Assembly (NCBI GenBank): GCA_002338255.1
Contig: DDHX01000047.1
Coordinates: 1,590 to 12,355 of the forward strand
Direction of reading: 5' to 3'
DNA: 10,766 nucleotides
Source: Ruminococcaceae bacterium UBA1865
GTDB taxonomy: Bacteria; Bacillota; Clostridia; Oscillospirales; Acutalibacteraceae
Positions 1-7,082 of the stretch are shown here, piece by piece. Below the pieces are notes generated by a model, which worked only from the letters and a program-made list of their open reading frames with translations, did not search any database and had not been told where the DNA came from. Position 1 is the stretch's first letter. Every line of letters begins with the position of its first letter. A program made the translations under genes and the position numbers.

Positions 1-62
1 CCCCGCTTTTGCGCACTAATTACATTTGTTTCCTGTTGAAGCAAAATGTGACGGGAAGCGGA
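1..62. other. Downstream flank of the Ca2+ ATPase, no feature seen
   Basis: This short stretch follows the ATPase stop on the minus strand. It has only a weak imperfect repeat (TTCCTGT near 29 and ACGGGAA near 51) with no T tract, so I cannot support a terminator. The ATPase transcript may end or continue beyond the left edge. Confidence 0.4.
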
Positions 63-2645
63 TTATTCATGGCGTTTGCCGAAATGCGATATAATTGCCT
101 TTTCCAATTCTACCACGGCAAGGGGTACAAATGAAAGAAGGGCGACAATCAGCCATTGGCTTCCGGTCAGCATTGAGGTCTTAAAAATGACGGAAAGGGG
201 CCGAATGATGATTACCGACAGCTGCAGTGCAGTGCACACAATTGCCGCAAGAATCAGTTTGGGGTTGGCAAAAATGCCGGTTTGAAACACGGAACGGGAG
301 GAACGCATATTAAAGGTGTGGACAATTTGGGAAAGACTCAAAACTGCAAAGGCCATAGTACGGCCAATATAGGGAGCGAAGGGGTCAAGGTCAAAATAAA
401 TCCGCCCGATGCTGTACGCCAAAAGCGCAAGCGCACCGATTAAGAACCCCTCGACGAGAATATTGTATCCCATGCCGCCTCCGAAAATGCTTTCATGCGG
501 CTTTACCGGTTTTCGTTCCATGATATCGTCATCAATTGGCTCAACTCCCAACGCGAGCGCGGGGAGGGAGTCGGTGACAAGATTAACCCACAAAAGCTGA
601 ATCGCTAAAAGGGGAGTGGGCAGCCGAAGAAGAAAACTGACAAAAACAGTAAGTATTTCGCCGATGTTGCAGCTGAGCAGAAAGTGAACGGTCTTTTTAA
701 TGTTTTCATAAATGCCCCTACCTTCGCGCACAGCGGCGACAATTGTCGCAAAGTTATCATCTGTCAGAATCATATCGGACGCCGCCTTGGCCACGTCCGT
801 GCCCGCTATGCCCATTGCACAGCCAATGTCCGCAGCACGGAGCGCCGGAGCATCGTTTACGCCGTCGCCTGTCATTGCTACGACTTCGCCGTGGGATTGA
901 AATGCGCGCACAATCCGGACTTTGTGTTCAGGCGAAACGCGCGCAAACACCGCGTAGTCATAAATGCTTCGTTCCAAATCTTTTTGGCTGATTTTGTTCA
1001 ACTCAGCGCCTGTAATGGCGCGGCTGCCGCTGCCCATGATTCCGAGCTGTTTGGCAATTGCGGCGGCCATGGCAACGTGGTCGCCCGTAATCATTACAGG
1101 GCGGATACCCGCTTTTCGGCACAGTTCAACGGCGGCCTTTGCCTGCGGACGCGGCGGGTCAATCATTCCGATCAAACCGCAAAAAATGAGGTTGTTCTCA
1201 ATATCCTGTTCCGCATCAGGTAGAAAGTCGATATCGCGGTATGCAACACCAATGACGCGCAGCGCGCGGGAAGCCATTTCTTCATTCTGGCGCGGCGCTC
1301 CGCCGGTGCAATGAGTGAACAGAATATCGGGCGCACCCTTGGTGATGATACGGTATCGTCCGCCGGTAAGACGGTGCACAATAGTCATCATTTTGCGTTC
1401 GGAGGTAAACGGAATTTCCAAAATACGTGAGCGTGGTGCGTCGGAGGCTGCGTTTTCAGCCATAGCGGCAAGCACAATTGCCGCCTCGGTCGGGTCGCCA
1501 TGCACTGTTTCGCCGCTGATGCTACAATTGCAGCACAAGGCCGCAAGGCCTAACAGCCGCTGCCCCTCCGCCGAATGAATTTGAATTTGACCGCCCGCGT
1601 TTCTCAATTCCACCACGGTCATTTTGTTCTGTGTGAGAGTGCCTGTTTTATCGGAGCAGATGACGCTTGCGCTACCCAACGTCTCCACTGCGGGCATCCG
1701 CCGCACAATACCGCGTTTGGCGGCCATCCGGCGAACCCCAATGGCAAGCACAATCGTAACGACCGCCGGCAAACCCTCCGGAATGGCTGCGACGGCAAGG
1801 CTGATAGCAATTAGAAACATTTCAAGCGGTGCGACATGCTGGAACAGTCCCATCACAAAAATGATGAAGCAGATGATTAGTGCACCGATTCCAAGCCACT
1901 GCCCGGTCTGGGCGAGTTTACGCTGCAGCGGTGTTTGAGGAGCTGACTGATTTGTGATCATGTGTGCGATTTTTCCTACCTGTGTATCCATTCCGGTGGC
2001 AATTACAATGCCCGCGCCATGCCCCGATGAGATTGAGCTTGTGGAATACAGCAGGTTGTGACGATCGCCAAGCGGCGTGTTGTCGGAGTAGGTCATATCG
2101 GCGTGTTTGTCACTTGGCAGGCTTTCACCGGTGAGTGCGCTTTCCTCCGCCTTTAGGTTCACGGCTTCAGTAAGCCGCAGGTCGGCCGGAACAAGGTCAC
2201 CCGCGTTCAGAATTACAAGGTCGCCCGGCACCAGACTGGCCGCTGCAACAATCAGGTCTTCACCTCCGCGCAATAGATGTGCGTGGGGGCTTGACAGCTT
2301 TTTAAGCGCTTCAATTGCTTTTTCAGCGCGGCTTTCCTGTATTAGGCCCATTAGGGCATTGATGACGACAATGACCAGAATAATAATCGAATCAATATAG
2401 TCGTTGTCATGCTGCAAAAAAGAGGTCACAAATGAAATTCCGGCCGCGATTAAAAGTACAATTACCATAAAGTCGGAAAATTGCGCGAAGAAACGCAGAA
2501 TTAAACTTTTACTTTTTGGTTGTTCCAGTTCGTTTCTGCCGTATCGTTCTTGTCTTTCAGCGGCTTCATGCGGTGAAAGACCTGTTTTTATGCTTGTGCC
2601 GAGTTTTTTTGCACAGTCCTCTTTTGTAAGACTTTGCCAATCCAA
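63..2645 (-). CDS. P2-type Ca2+-transporting ATPase (PMCA/SERCA-like)
   Basis: An integral membrane pump that should use ATP to export Ca2+ from the cytoplasm. From the chosen TTG start it has 860 residues, normal for bacterial PacL/YloB/LMCA1-type pumps. Visible in order: an N-terminal cation-ATPase domain (about 1-45); M1-M2; the actuator loop TGES (172-175); the M4 ion-binding PEGLP (289-293); the phosphorylation site DKTGTLT with Asp332; the nucleotide-binding KGAPD (436-440); the hinge TGDGVNDAPA (592-601); and M5-M10. M5 carries N660 and E663, and M6 carries N688, T691 and D692, equivalent to SERCA Ca2+ ligands. The M8 position matching SERCA Glu908 seems to be Gln773, as in PMCA-like pumps. 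The open frame continues to 2732, but a perfect -10 box lies inside that extension and a GGGGGG Shine-Dalgarno sits 9 nt before the TTG at 2645. It is monocistronic here and divergent from the DUF6514-like gene. Ca2+ specificity is inferred; Mn2+ is possible. Confidence 0.93.
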   Translation of the reverse strand: MDWQSLTKEDCAKKLGTSIKTGLSPHEAAERQERYGRNELEQPKSKSLILRFFAQFSDFMVIVLLIAAGISFVTSFLQHDNDYIDSIIILVIVVINALMGLIQESRAEKAIEALKKLSSPHAHLLRGGEDLIVAAASLVPGDLVILNAGDLVPADLRLTEAVNLKAEESALTGESLPSDKHADMTYSDNTPLGDRHNLLYSTSSISSGHGAGIVIATGMDTQVGKIAHMITNQSAPQTPLQRKLAQTGQWLGIGALIICFIIFVMGLFQHVAPLEMFLIAISLAVAAIPEGLPAVVTIVLAIGVRRMAAKRGIVRRMPAVETLGSASVICSDKTGTLTQNKMTVVELRNAGGQIQIHSAEGQRLLGLAALCCNCSISGETVHGDPTEAAIVLAAMAENAASDAPRSRILEIPFTSERKMMTIVHRLTGGRYRIITKGAPDILFTHCTGGAPRQNEEMASRALRVIGVAYRDIDFLPDAEQDIENNLIFCGLIGMIDPPRPQAKAAVELCRKAGIRPVMITGDHVAMAAAIAKQLGIMGSGSRAITGAELNKISQKDLERSIYDYAVFARVSPEHKVRIVRAFQSHGEVVAMTGDGVNDAPALRAADIGCAMGIAGTDVAKAASDMILTDDNFATIVAAVREGRGIYENIKKTVHFLLSCNIGEILTVFVSFLLRLPTPLLAIQLLWVNLVTDSLPALALGVEPIDDDIMERKPVKPHESIFGGGMGYNILVEGFLIGALALLAYSIGRIYFDLDPFAPYIGRTMAFAVLSLSQIVHTFNMRSSRSVFQTGIFANPKLILAAIVCTALQLSVIIIRPLSVIFKTSMLTGSQWLIVALLSFVPLAVVELEKAIISHFGKRHE

Positions 2646-2654
2646 TTTTATCAA

Positions 2655-2660
2655 CCCCCC
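2655..2660 (-). promoter_or_regulatory. Shine-Dalgarno deciding the Ca2+ ATPase start
   Basis: On the minus strand this run of six G lies 9 nt before the TTG at 2645-2643. The next residues read D-W-Q-S-L-T, the usual beginning of this ATPase family. No comparable site precedes the ATG at 2684 or the TTG at 2732. Confidence 0.7.
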
Positions 2661-2670
2661 TGTTACGCTA

Positions 2671-2676
2671 ATTATA
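2671..2676 (-). promoter_or_regulatory. Candidate -10 box of the Ca2+ ATPase promoter
   Basis: The minus strand reads TATAAT exactly. I see no good -35 hexamer at 16-18 bp, so the match is only half a promoter. If used, transcription would begin near 2664, giving a leader of about 19 nt that holds the GGGGGG ribosome site and excludes both upstream start codons. Confidence 0.45.
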
Positions 2677-2802
2677 TTCGTCATATCGGAAAAATATGGT
2701 ATAACGCCTGTTTTTGTTTGAGCATTACCCAAAGGATATTCAAATAAGGTAAATACTGGAAGTATTGAAATATATTAATATCTGCCGATTCTTTAAAAAA
2801 TA

Positions 2803-2832
2803 GCATATTTTGGCAAAAAAATCAGTATACTA
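2803..2832 (+). promoter_or_regulatory. Possible upstream promoter, sigma-G/F-like, weak
   Basis: GCATA (2803-2807), an 18-nt gap, then TATACTA (2826-2832). This resembles the forespore sigma-G pattern with one mismatch in the -10 element. It lies about 150 nt before the DUF6514-like gene, which has a better sigma-A promoter closer in. The rest of 2733-2908 is AT-rich with no gene visible. Confidence 0.2.
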
Positions 2833-2908
2833 TATATGCCACGAAAGGTTTTAGAAGCATAAGATATTGCGTTTTTATAATTTTCGTAGAGAAATGCTTT
2901 ATGACATC

Positions 2909-2937
2909 TTGTAACTTTCGTTTCATTGCATTATGAT
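2909..2937 (+). promoter_or_regulatory. Sigma-A promoter of the DUF6514-like gene
   Basis: TTGTAA (2909-2914), a 17-bp spacer, then TATGAT (2932-2937): four of six and five of six matches to consensus at ideal spacing. Transcription should begin near 2944, leaving a leader of about 40 nt. The ATG at 2933 falls inside the -10 box, so it cannot be the start codon. Confidence 0.65.
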
Positions 2938-2983
2938 AATAACATACTGTGGTCATATTTCACACAAAAGAAGGAGGGTAAAA

Positions 2984-3229
2984 ATGAGGAAATGCGTAGG
3001 AAATATTGAACTACACGGCAGAAGCCTTAAATACTATGTATTTGGCAGCCGCAGTGCGGGATTTGGGGTCGAAATTACTGAAACATATGTTGAAAAAGCA
3101 GAACAAATTGTGGCGCATAACTTTGAAGAAGCACTAAACGTGGCGCAAACACTGCAAAAATGTTCTGTTTTTCCGACGAACTTAAGCGAAATTATTGAAG
3201 ACCTTGAATTTCAGGGCAATTCCGATTGA
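2984..3229 (+). CDS. Small DUF6514-like protein, function unknown
   Basis: An 81-residue, probably cytoplasmic protein without signal peptide or membrane segment. The start is the ATG at 2984, preceded by a strong AAGGAGGG site with 6 nt spacing. The N-terminal half looks like beta strands ending in FGVEI (about 27-31). The C-terminal half looks helical, with a short conserved-looking end that includes PTNLSEIIEDL (64-74). This shape, a YGVEI-like strand followed by a helix and a terminal 'P-x-x-L-x-E-I-I-x-D-L', matches my memory of DUF6514, a clostridial family of unknown function. Two cysteines (C4, C60) are too far apart to suggest a metal site. It precedes rubredoxin, and the rubredoxin promoter overlaps its stop codon. 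Read-through could link them, as I see no terminator between the two genes. The family call is from recall; the gene itself is secure. Confidence 0.82.
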   Translation: MRKCVGNIELHGRSLKYYVFGSRSAGFGVEITETYVEKAEQIVAHNFEEALNVAQTLQKCSVFPTNLSEIIEDLEFQGNSD

Positions 3230-3254
3230 CAAACCGGTGCTACTATTTTATACT
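3226..3254 (+). promoter_or_regulatory. Sigma-A promoter of the rubredoxin-fprA operon
   Basis: A perfect TTGACA (3226-3231), a 17-bp spacer and TATACT (3249-3254), five of six. Transcription should begin near 3261. The -35 hexamer contains the TGA stop of the preceding gene. The 8-mer TGACAAAC occurs at 3227-3234 and again at 3257-3264, 30 bp apart. Confidence 0.85.
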
Positions 3255-3297
3255 AATGACAAACAAATAATAAATAAATTTAAAGGAGTGTAATAAA

Positions 3298-3453
3298 ATG
3301 AAATATGTTTGTAATGCCTGTGGCTATGTATATGACCCAGCAATTGGTGACCCGGAAAACGGGATTAAACCCGGTACGAGTTTTGAGGATTTACCGGACA
3401 GCTGGACCTGCCCTATGTGCGGTGTAGGTAAGGACATGTTTTCACCGGAATAA
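3298..3453 (+). CDS. Rubredoxin
   Basis: A 51-residue cytoplasmic one-electron carrier with a single Fe(Cys)4 centre. The two ligand pairs are plain: C5-x-x-C8 in the first knuckle and C38-P-x-C41 in the second, followed by Gly42. Family hallmarks GYVYDP (9-14), the GD-PENGI-PGT stretch (17-27) and LPDSW (32-36) are all present, and the length is standard. The ATG at 3298 follows an AAAGGAG site at a normal distance. The gene ends 27 nt before fprA and shares its promoter, so its likely job is to pass electrons from an NAD(P)H-dependent reductase, not in this window, to the flavodiiron protein. Nothing is missing or unusual. Confidence 0.97.
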   Translation: MKYVCNACGYVYDPAIGDPENGIKPGTSFEDLPDSWTCPMCGVGKDMFSPE

Positions 3454-3480
3454 TGATCGCAAAGGAAGTTTGTCATTAAT

Positions 3481-4671
3481 ATGAGCGCAATTAAATTTAA
3501 GAAAAATGTATATTCAGTAGGTGTTTTGAATCCGGCACTGCGTGTATTTGACATTGTTATGGAAGCACGCTATGGTACCAGCTACAATGCATACCTTATC
3601 ACCGGAGAAAAAAATGTGCTGATTGACACGGTTCACGAACCGTTCTTCAGCGAGTATCTGGATAACATTCAAAGTGTTATCGATATTTCGAAAATTGATT
3701 ATTTGATTATGAACCACACAGAGCCAGACCATTCGGGCAGCGTTGCCAAGCTTTTGCAACTCAACCCGAACATTACGGTCTACTGTACCACTGCGGCGAA
3801 AATGTATCTTTCTGCCATTACAAATGCGGATTTTAAGTGTGTTACTGTCAAACAGGGTGAGAAGCTTAATATCGGCGGAGAAGAACTTGAATTTATTGTA
3901 GCTCCGCTTCTTCATTGGCCGGATTCCATGTTTACTTATATGGCGTCTACTAAGATGCTGTTTACCTGTGACTTTTTGGGCGCACACTACTGCGAACCAA
4001 CCATGAAGAACAGTGATCCTCATTATCCGGACAAGTATATGGAGCAATTCAAGTATTATTACGACTGTATTTTTGGACCCTTTAAGCCCTTTGTATTGGC
4101 CGGTCTTGACAAGATTAAGGATCTATCGGTTGAAATGATCTGCCCGAGCCACGGACCATGCTTGACGGAGGATATTCAAAAACTTGAAAAGCTCTACCGC
4201 GAGTGGAGTGCTCCGGTTAAACATGAAAAGAAAATAGTCGGTATCCTGTATGCTTCTGCATACAACTGCACGACTAAGCTTGCCGAGGCGGCTTATGACG
4301 AACTCAAAAAAAATGATGAGCTCGATGTAAGGCTAATCAATGTTGTTTTTGCACCGTTTGCGGAAACGACGGCTCTTGTCAATGAAGCCGACGCGTTATT
4401 GGTTGGCTCCTGTACAATAAACCGCGATGCACCAAAAATCATCTGGGATATGCTCGCCAGTGTTGATGCAATCAACACAAAGCAAAAACCTGCCGGGGCG
4501 TTCGGCGCCTATGGGTGGAGCGGCGAAGCTGTACCGATGATGAAGTCACGGTTGGAACAATTGAAATTCAAATTTATTGGTGATGGCTTTAAGGTTGTCT
4601 TTATGCCGACTGAAGCGGATCTGACGAATATGCGGGCTTATGCCAATGAAATCGTAGCGAATATAAAATAA
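3481..4671 (+). CDS. fprA: Class A flavodiiron protein (rubredoxin:O2/NO oxidoreductase)
   Basis: A cytoplasmic enzyme that takes electrons from reduced rubredoxin and reduces O2 to water, or NO to N2O, protecting anaerobes. Its 396 residues match the two-domain core of class A proteins. The metallo-beta-lactamase-like domain (about 1-250) has a complete set of diiron ligands: H79-x-E81-x-D83-H84, H145, D164 and H224. The flavodoxin domain (about 251-396) begins VGILYASAYNCTT, with the FMN phosphate loop around 258-264, and carries the aromatic flavin loop GAYGWSGEA (342-350). There is no fused rubredoxin or flavin reductase domain; the separate rubredoxin just upstream supplies that function. 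The ATG at 3481 follows AAAGGAAG at slightly long spacing. A terminator lies 15 nt past the stop. The relative preference for O2 or NO cannot be read from the sequence. Confidence 0.95.
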   Translation: MSAIKFKKNVYSVGVLNPALRVFDIVMEARYGTSYNAYLITGEKNVLIDTVHEPFFSEYLDNIQSVIDISKIDYLIMNHTEPDHSGSVAKLLQLNPNITVYCTTAAKMYLSAITNADFKCVTVKQGEKLNIGGEELEFIVAPLLHWPDSMFTYMASTKMLFTCDFLGAHYCEPTMKNSDPHYPDKYMEQFKYYYDCIFGPFKPFVLAGLDKIKDLSVEMICPSHGPCLTEDIQKLEKLYREWSAPVKHEKKIVGILYASAYNCTTKLAEAAYDELKKNDELDVRLINVVFAPFAETTALVNEADALLVGSCTINRDAPKIIWDMLASVDAINTKQKPAGAFGAYGWSGEAVPMMKSRLEQLKFKFIGDGFKVVFMPTEADLTNMRAYANEIVANIK

Positions 4672-4685
4672 ATACGTAAAACAAA

Positions 4686-4716
4686 GGTGGCTGATGCAAA
4701 ATCAGCCGCCTTTTTT
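4686..4716 (+). terminator. Rho-independent terminator of rubredoxin-fprA
   Basis: GGTGGCTGAT (4686-4695), a 5-nt loop, then ATCAGCCGCC (4701-4710): ten pairs with one T-G wobble, followed by six T. It is a strong terminator starting 15 nt after the fprA stop. Confidence 0.93.
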
Positions 4717-4755
4717 GCGCTCCAAAGTATGCCCGTAACTTTGCAGTGAAACAAT

Positions 4756-4798
4756 AAAAGCTCAAATGGCGATAAAATCTTTCACCATTTGAGCTTTT
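4756..4798 (-). terminator. Hairpin terminator of the chemoreceptor gene, possibly bidirectional
   Basis: A perfect 14-bp inverted repeat (arms 4756-4769 and 4785-4798, sequence AAAAGCTCAAATGG and its complement) around a 15-nt loop. It lies 29 nt past the chemoreceptor stop. Each arm ends in TTTT on the strand read outward, so it could stop transcription from both sides of this convergent junction. The T tracts are short. Confidence 0.7.
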
Positions 4799-4827
4799 CA
4801 ATTATTGATTCAGTCTATGCTTTTCTG

Positions 4828-6834
4828 TTAACCCTCGGTTTTAAACATTTGAATCATGTTTTTGAGTAATTGTGCCTGACTATTCAATTCCTCACTGGAC
4901 GCTGCACTTTCTTCCGATGTTGCGGAATTGGTTTGCACGACGGATGAAATTTGATCGACTCCCAACGATACCTGATGAATAGACGTTGCTTGTTCGCTGG
5001 TGGCTTTGGAAATATCGTTGATCAATTCGGACGTCTTATTTACTCCGTCAATAATCGTATGTAAAGACTGTGCTGTTTCATTTGCAATTTTGGTGCCGTT
5101 ATTCACTGAGTTGACTGAATTTTCAATCAGTGCGGTGGTGCTCTTAGCAGCTTGTGCACTTTTGCTGGCAAGGTTTCTTACCTCGTCGGCGACAACGGCA
5201 AAGCCTTTCCCCGCTGCGCCTGCACGAGCGGCCTCAACTGCCGCGTTCAGAGCAAGAATATTGGTTTGAAATGCGATATCTTCAATGGTTTTAATGATTT
5301 TGCCGATTTCATTGGAAGACTCGCTGATTTCCGCCATAGCCGAAATAAGTTTATGCATATGTTCATTGCCGCGTTCCACTTCAGAAGAAGAGCTGTTAGC
5401 CAGCCGGTTGGCGTCTGATGCATTGGTTGCGTTCTGATTCACCTGGTTGGATATTTCGGTGATGGATGCGGACAACTGCTCAATTGCACTTGCTTGTTCC
5501 GTTGCGCCCTGTGCAAGAGCCTGCGAAGCGCTTGCAACCTGGTCGGAGCCGCTCGCAACCTGATCAGCGGAGACGGCAATGCCGGAAAATGTTTTGATGA
5601 GAGTGGATTTTATGTTTTCCAACGATACTTTAATCTTGGAGAATTCTCCGACATAATCGCATTGCAGCTCAAAAACCAAATTTCCCAGCGCAATTTGATC
5701 CAGTACTGCCGAAACTTCATCGATGTATTGAATATATTGCTTCAGTCTGTCCACGGTTCTAAAAATCGCCTCGGCAACTTGACCTGTTTCGTCTGTGGAA
5801 TTGATTTTAACTTCAACGTCCAAATCACCGTCCGCAATTTTCTCCGCTACGTTTGTCAACTTTTTCAGCGGGTTAATGATGCTTCTGGATACCAGAATAA
5901 TCACACCGATTAAGATGAGAAGAGCAAAAATAAAAATTGCTAAAACAGAAGTTTGCAGTGCATTGTAAGTGCTGTTGAATTCTTTTTCCGGCAGTCCGGT
6001 TGCGATAGTCCAGCCGGTATCTCCCACGGTGGACAGGTAGCCGTAATTTGTTTGATTTATGGCTGTGTATGTAATTGCACCCGCTGTTTTGTTCTGAATC
6101 GCTGTAATGATGTTTTTTGACATATTGGATTCCGACACATTTTTTCCTTTTAACTCTGTGTTCGGATGGTAAATAAGCTGCCCACCAGCAGAAGTTAGAA
6201 TATAAAAACCTGTTTTGCCAAGTTTGTAGTCCTGCACCGTTTTATAAAGGCGGTCAATCGTGATATCAATCCCTGCAAAGCCAATTAAATCACTTGTTCC
6301 GGTTTTGTAAATGGGAGCAATCATACTCATAACCATGCCTCCGGTGATTGCGTCCTTATAGGGCTCAATAATTGTGACGTCTTTTTTAGCAACGACCGAT
6401 TGATACCAGGGCCTTTCCATAGGATTAAAACTGGAGGGCGTAGATTTACCGTTCAAAATCAGGGTATTGGTCGCACAATCCACAATCCATACCGAAGAGT
6501 AATTGTCGGGATCAGTTTTGTAAATGTTATCAACGGTTTGTGAAACGCTACCATAGTTTTGTTTAGCCGTCTTGTCCACTGCTGACATTTGAAAGTATTG
6601 CTGGAATAAATCATTTGTTACCATTTGTTTTGTGACTTCCGAATACTTTGAAAAATAGTTGTTGATTTGGTAGGAAGCCGCCTGTGATTCAGCGGTAAGC
6701 TGACTGGTGGTTAACTGTGTTACAGATTGTTTTACAGTAGTGAATACAATTAAGGCTGTTATGCAAAATATAACTGCAACCGGAACTCCAATAAACAACA
6801 ACATCTTTGATAACAGGCTTTTCTTTCGTTTCAT
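4828..6834 (-). CDS. Methyl-accepting chemotaxis protein with dCache_1 sensor
   Basis: A 668-residue membrane chemoreceptor that signals to CheA/CheW. Domains: TM1 (about 11-33); an extracytoplasmic dCache_1 sensor (about 37-290); TM2 (about 296-316); HAMP (about 317-367); a second HAMP-like segment with [13 protein letters not shown] (393-405); then a long coiled-coil signalling domain with the conserved hairpin tip around [17 protein letters not shown] (523-539) and the [11 protein letters not shown] segment (543-553). The sensor carries R141, W143, Y144, Y159, D161 and D190, spaced like the amino-acid-binding residues of receptors such as Pseudomonas PctA. I infer an amino-acid ligand. There is no C-terminal CheR/CheB-tethering pentapeptide. 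The start at 6834 is chosen because TM1 follows at once and AAGGGG lies 8 nt upstream; the open frame runs 50 codons further without a ribosome site. No other chemotaxis gene is nearby. Confidence 0.95.
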   Translation of the reverse strand: MKRKKSLLSKMLLFIGVPVAVIFCITALIVFTTVKQSVTQLTTSQLTAESQAASYQINNYFSKYSEVTKQMVTNDLFQQYFQMSAVDKTAKQNYGSVSQTVDNIYKTDPDNYSSVWIVDCATNTLILNGKSTPSSFNPMERPWYQSVVAKKDVTIIEPYKDAITGGMVMSMIAPIYKTGTSDLIGFAGIDITIDRLYKTVQDYKLGKTGFYILTSAGGQLIYHPNTELKGKNVSESNMSKNIITAIQNKTAGAITYTAINQTNYGYLSTVGDTGWTIATGLPEKEFNSTYNALQTSVLAIFIFALLILIGVIILVSRSIINPLKKLTNVAEKIADGDLDVEVKINSTDETGQVAEAIFRTVDRLKQYIQYIDEVSAVLDQIALGNLVFELQCDYVGEFSKIKVSLENIKSTLIKTFSGIAVSADQVASGSDQVASASQALAQGATEQASAIEQLSASITEISNQVNQNATNASDANRLANSSSSEVERGNEHMHKLISAMAEISESSNEIGKIIKTIEDIAFQTNILALNAAVEAARAGAAGKGFAVVADEVRNLASKSAQAAKSTTALIENSVNSVNNGTKIANETAQSLHTIIDGVNKTSELINDISKATSEQATSIHQVSLGVDQISSVVQTNSATSEESAASSEELNSQAQLLKNMIQMFKTEG

Positions 6835-6901
6835 TGAAAACACCCCTTTTATATTTAAAATATAGGAGCAGATCTTGCGCAAGTTCATTCCCCTGATCAA
6901 A

Positions 6902-6929
6902 TTATCGTCACACATTGGCGAAATGGTTA
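6902..6929 (-). promoter_or_regulatory. Candidate sigma-D (sigma-28) promoter of the chemoreceptor
   Basis: On the minus strand, TAAC (6929-6926), a 16-nt spacer and GACGATAA (6909-6902). This is three of four and seven of eight to the motility consensus TAAA-N15-GCCGATAA. It would give a leader of about 60 nt. I see no good sigma-A pair in 6835-7020. The open frame continuing through this stretch to 6984 is not expected to be translated. Confidence 0.4.
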
Positions 6930-7021
6930 GAAGAATATGAATGGATTTCAATACTTTGTTGATTTGGTGCTTTAACCCAATCATAAAGGAGATATTACAC
7001 TTTTAGGCTGTATTAATCTGT

Positions 7022-7055
7022 AAAAAATGGGCGGCTGATCCATCGTCAGCCGCCC
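7022..7055 (-). terminator. Rho-independent terminator of the GntR-ABC operon
   Basis: A perfect 10-bp stem (7029-7038 with 7046-7055, GGGCGGCTGA and its complement) around a 7-nt loop. On the minus strand it is followed by A and then six T. It starts 28 nt past the permease stop and isolates the operon from the chemoreceptor gene. Confidence 0.92.
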
Positions 7056-7082
7056 TTATTAAGTTGTACTTGCGTTGTAAAC

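Noticed and set aside
684..1223. Plus-strand open frame of 179 codons opposite the Ca2+ ATPase
   Set aside because: It lies wholly within a conserved ATPase on the other strand, has no recognisable domain or ribosome site, and is a shadow frame in GC-rich coding DNA.
2931..2942. Fur/PerR-like TTATGATAATAA over the -10 box of the DUF6514-like gene
   Set aside because: The 12-mer is an imperfect palindrome but does not align with the 7-1-7 Fur/PerR box, and part of it is explained by the -10 hexamer.
3514..4047. Minus-strand open frame of 177 codons opposite fprA
   Set aside because: It is antisense to the diiron domain of a complete, conserved enzyme, and its product resembles no family I know.
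6874..6883. Perfect 10-bp palindrome CTTGCGCAAG in the chemoreceptor leader
   Set aside because: It is short, has no loop and no partner copy in the window, and matches no operator I know, so I cannot support a function.
6835..6984. N-terminal 50-residue extension of the chemoreceptor
   Set aside because: There is no Shine-Dalgarno before 6984, the extension is not like a receptor N terminus, and a good ribosome site and the first membrane helix support 6834.
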